A stretch of 64,000 nt of DNA, from the NCBI RefSeq assembly GCF_006715725.1, contig NZ_VFNU01000001.1, forward strand, positions 2,356,001-2,420,000. The letters run 5' to 3'. Of the stretch, positions 62,517 to 64,000 are shown piece by piece (within the stretch, counting starts at the first letter, position 1; each line of letters opens with the position of its first letter). Origin of the DNA: Nocardioides sp. SLBN-35 (GTDB taxonomy: Bacteria; Actinomycetota; Actinomycetes; Propionibacteriales; Nocardioidaceae). Both the position numbers and the translations under genes were made by a program. The notes below the pieces were generated by a model. That model was not told the DNA's origin. It saw only the letters and a program-made list of their open reading frames with translations, and did no database searches.

Positions 62517-63631
62517 AGACGACTGCCTACCTCGTCGAGGAGCCCGGTGGCGAGTTCGTCGCCGCCGAGGTCGAGCTCGAGGAGCCCCGCGACGACGAGG
62601 TCCTGGTCCGCATCGTCGCGACCGGCCTGTGCCACACCGACCTGACCGTGCCGACCATGCTGCCGCAGGAGATGCTGCCGACCGTCGTCGGCCACGAGGG
62701 CACCGGCGTCGTGGAGAAGGTCGGTGCCGCCGTCAGCGGCATCGAGGTCGGCGACCACGTGGTGCTGAGCTTCCGCTCCTGCCGGCAGTGCGCGCCGTGC
62801 CTGGCCGGCGACGTCGGCTATTGCGAGCAGTCCCTGCTGCTCAACTACATGGGCATGCGCGCCGACGGCTCGACCACCATGAAGCGGAGCCAGGAGGATG
62901 GGGGCGGCCAGACCGTCTTCGGCAGCTTCTTCGGCCAGTCCAGCCTGGCCCGCCACGCCCTCGCGTACGCCGACAACTGCGTCGTCGTCGACAAGCGGCT
63001 CGACCTCACCCGCCTGGCACCCTTCGCCTGCGGCTTCCAGACCGGTGCCGGCACGGTGCTCAACGTCCTGGACCCCGCGCCCGGCGAGAGCATCGTCGTG
63101 TACGGCGCCGGCGCGGTCGGCCTCGCCGCGATCGCCGTCGCCCGCGGCGCCGGCGTGGAGACCGTGGTCGCCGTCGACCCGGTCGCCTCGCGCCGCGAGA
63201 CGGCCGCGGGCTACGGGGCGATCGCGCTCGACCCGACCGAGGAGGGCGCCGCACCGGTCGAGGACCGGGTCCGCGAGGTGACCGGCGGCGGGGCGACGTA
63301 CGCCATCGACACGACGGCCATCCCGGCCGTCGTACTGCAGGCCCAGCGCTCGCTGCGCACCCGCGGCATGCTGGTCGCGCTCGGGCTCGGCGCGCCGGAG
63401 TACACCATCGACGCGATCGACCTGCTCTCGAGCGGCAAGATCGTGCGCTCCTCGATCGAGGGGGAGGCCGATCCGCTGGTCACGATCCCCGAGCTGATCG
63501 CGCTGCGAGAGGCGGGCAGGTTCGACGTCGACCACCTCGTCACGACATACCCGTTCGAGAAGATCGCCGACGCGGTGGCCGACTCCAGGGCGGGGACGGT
63601 GGTCAAGCCGGTCCTCGTCTGGGGGGAATAA
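62513..63631 (+). CDS. Zinc-dependent alcohol dehydrogenase (class III-like)
   Basis: 372 residues of the MDR family. Catalytic zinc: Cys in TGLCHTD, His-Glu in VVGHEGTGVV and the later CGFQTGAGTVLN Cys. Structural zinc: four Cys in CRQCAPCLAGDVGYC. NAD motif VYGAGAVGLAAIAVARGAG. The C-terminal Phe/Tyr segment resembles aryl-alcohol and mycothiol-type dehydrogenases; substrate unknown. GTG 62513 overlaps the DUF4334 stop. Confidence 0.92.
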   Translation: MKTTAYLVEEPGGEFVAAEVELEEPRDDEVLVRIVATGLCHTDLTVPTMLPQEMLPTVVGHEGTGVVEKVGAAVSGIEVGDHVVLSFRSCRQCAPCLAGDVGYCEQSLLLNYMGMRADGSTTMKRSQEDGGGQTVFGSFFGQSSLARHALAYADNCVVVDKRLDLTRLAPFACGFQTGAGTVLNVLDPAPGESIVVYGAGAVGLAAIAVARGAGVETVVAVDPVASRRETAAGYGAIALDPTEEGAAPVEDRVREVTGGGATYAIDTTAIPAVVLQAQRSLRTRGMLVALGLGAPEYTIDAIDLLSSGKIVRSSIEGEADPLVTIPELIALREAGRFDVDHLVTTYPFEKIADAVADSRAGTVVKPVLVWGE

Positions 63632-63702
63632 CCAGGACTGTGCGACCATTGGGCTAGTCGAACACCCTTTGGCTACACCGACTGACACACCCTGGAGTGA
63701 GC

Positions 63703-64000
63703 ATGAGCGACAGCTGCTGCGGAGGCGGCCACAGCCACGAGGCCCCCGGCGCGACCACGACCGTCGCGGCCCCGGTGGACCTCGAGCGCCGTGAGGACCA
63801 GATCAACCTGAGCCCGGTGGCGGCCACGAAGGTGAAGAGCCTGCTCGAGCAGGAGGGTCGCGACGACCTCTCCCTGCGCATCTCGGTGCAGCCCGGCGGC
63901 TGCTCGGGCCTGCGCTACCAGCTCTTCTTCGACGAGCGCACCCTCGACGGCGACATCGTCACCGACTTCGACGGCGTGGCCGTCGTCGTCGACCGGATGA
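63703..64000 (+). CDS. erpA: ErpA/IscA-type iron-sulfur insertion protein, 5' part
   Basis: A-type carrier that delivers iron-sulfur clusters to target proteins. The 99 codons visible start at ATG 63703 (GGAG about 7 bases upstream) and run off the window. An unusual N-terminal tail with Cys-Cys, Gly and His-Ser-His (residues 5-12) precedes the domain: INLSPVAATKVKSLLEQEG, then the first cluster Cys in SVQPGGCSGLRYQLFFDE. The two C-terminal Cys lie beyond the edge. Possible clients in the window are IspG, NadA and the Mo enzyme at 42.5-44.6 kb. Confidence 0.92.
   Translation, partial: MSDSCCGGGHSHEAPGATTTVAAPVDLERREDQINLSPVAATKVKSLLEQEGRDDLSLRISVQPGGCSGLRYQLFFDERTLDGDIVTDFDGVAVVVDRM

Overview
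The window is a 64 kb stretch of a very GC-rich actinobacterial chromosome. The evidence is the near-total use of G/C third positions, NucS-type mismatch repair, an EndoMS-like C-terminus, PNPase annotated in this phylum as GpsI, a DUF3043 protein, an IdeR-type iron box and many leaderless genes. Gene content (Ccr, Ecm, MeaB, PduO, LamB/YcsF, coiled-coil cell-wall protein) and protein similarity as I remember it fit the order Propionibacteriales, most likely Nocardioides or a close relative; that placement is inference. I see no tRNA, rRNA, insertion sequence, prophage or CRISPR array. No gene-free gap exceeds 300 bases; the largest (30382-30629, 53713-53926, 13751-13952, 15291-15482) are described as features.

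Layout. 1-6.5 kb: cut hypothetical gene, cobalamin adenosyltransferase, STAS protein, ethylmalonyl-CoA mutase, ArsC-like protein, an iron-regulated small Cys protein plus ferritin, and nucS with a DUF952 partner. 6.6-12.5 kb: 3-hydroxyacyl-CoA dehydrogenase, hydrolase, secreted nuclease, CGNR regulator divergent from an EamA exporter, and a coiled-coil/AI-2E pair. 14-19.2 kb: crotonyl-CoA carboxylase/reductase, pxpA, methylmalonyl-CoA epimerase, thiolase and meaB. Together with ecm and the adenosyltransferase these cover most acyl-CoA steps of the ethylmalonyl-CoA pathway and its B12 supply. 19.3-25 kb: polysaccharide deacetylase, then dxr-rip-ispG-GNAT, in the same order as Mycobacterium tuberculosis Rv2870c-Rv2867c. 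25-27.8 kb: TetR regulator with two matching operators facing a Tat-exported flavoprotein. 27.9-39 kb: the conserved translation/transcription block proS, HAD, DUF4439 lipoprotein, rimP-nusA-ylxR-infB-rbfA-truB-ribF. 39-44.6 kb: membrane protein, nucleoside hydrolase, two molybdoenzymes and arfB. 44.7-52.2 kb: rpsO, pnp, M16 protease, BCCT transporter, methyltransferase, dapB. 52.2-64 kb: azlDC, acetyltransferases, aldo/keto reductase, nadA operon, flavohaemoprotein with a Cys-rich HTH regulator, glycerate kinase, a DUF4334/alcohol dehydrogenase pair, and the start of erpA.

Regulatory logic. About twenty genes have a TANNNT-like hexamer ending 6-8 bases before the start codon, so they look leaderless. 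Most convergent gene pairs that have a gap carry a long inverted repeat there. Two of these loci (19180-19258 and 48811-48895) carry the same two-palindrome element, with palindrome centres exactly 50 bases apart, and this is the most novel-looking structure in the window. Other notable control signals are an iron box before the ferritin locus, a hairpin that would bury the ribosome-binding site of infB, paired ACCGAC-N6-GTCGGT operators, and a palindrome overlapping the eamA start.
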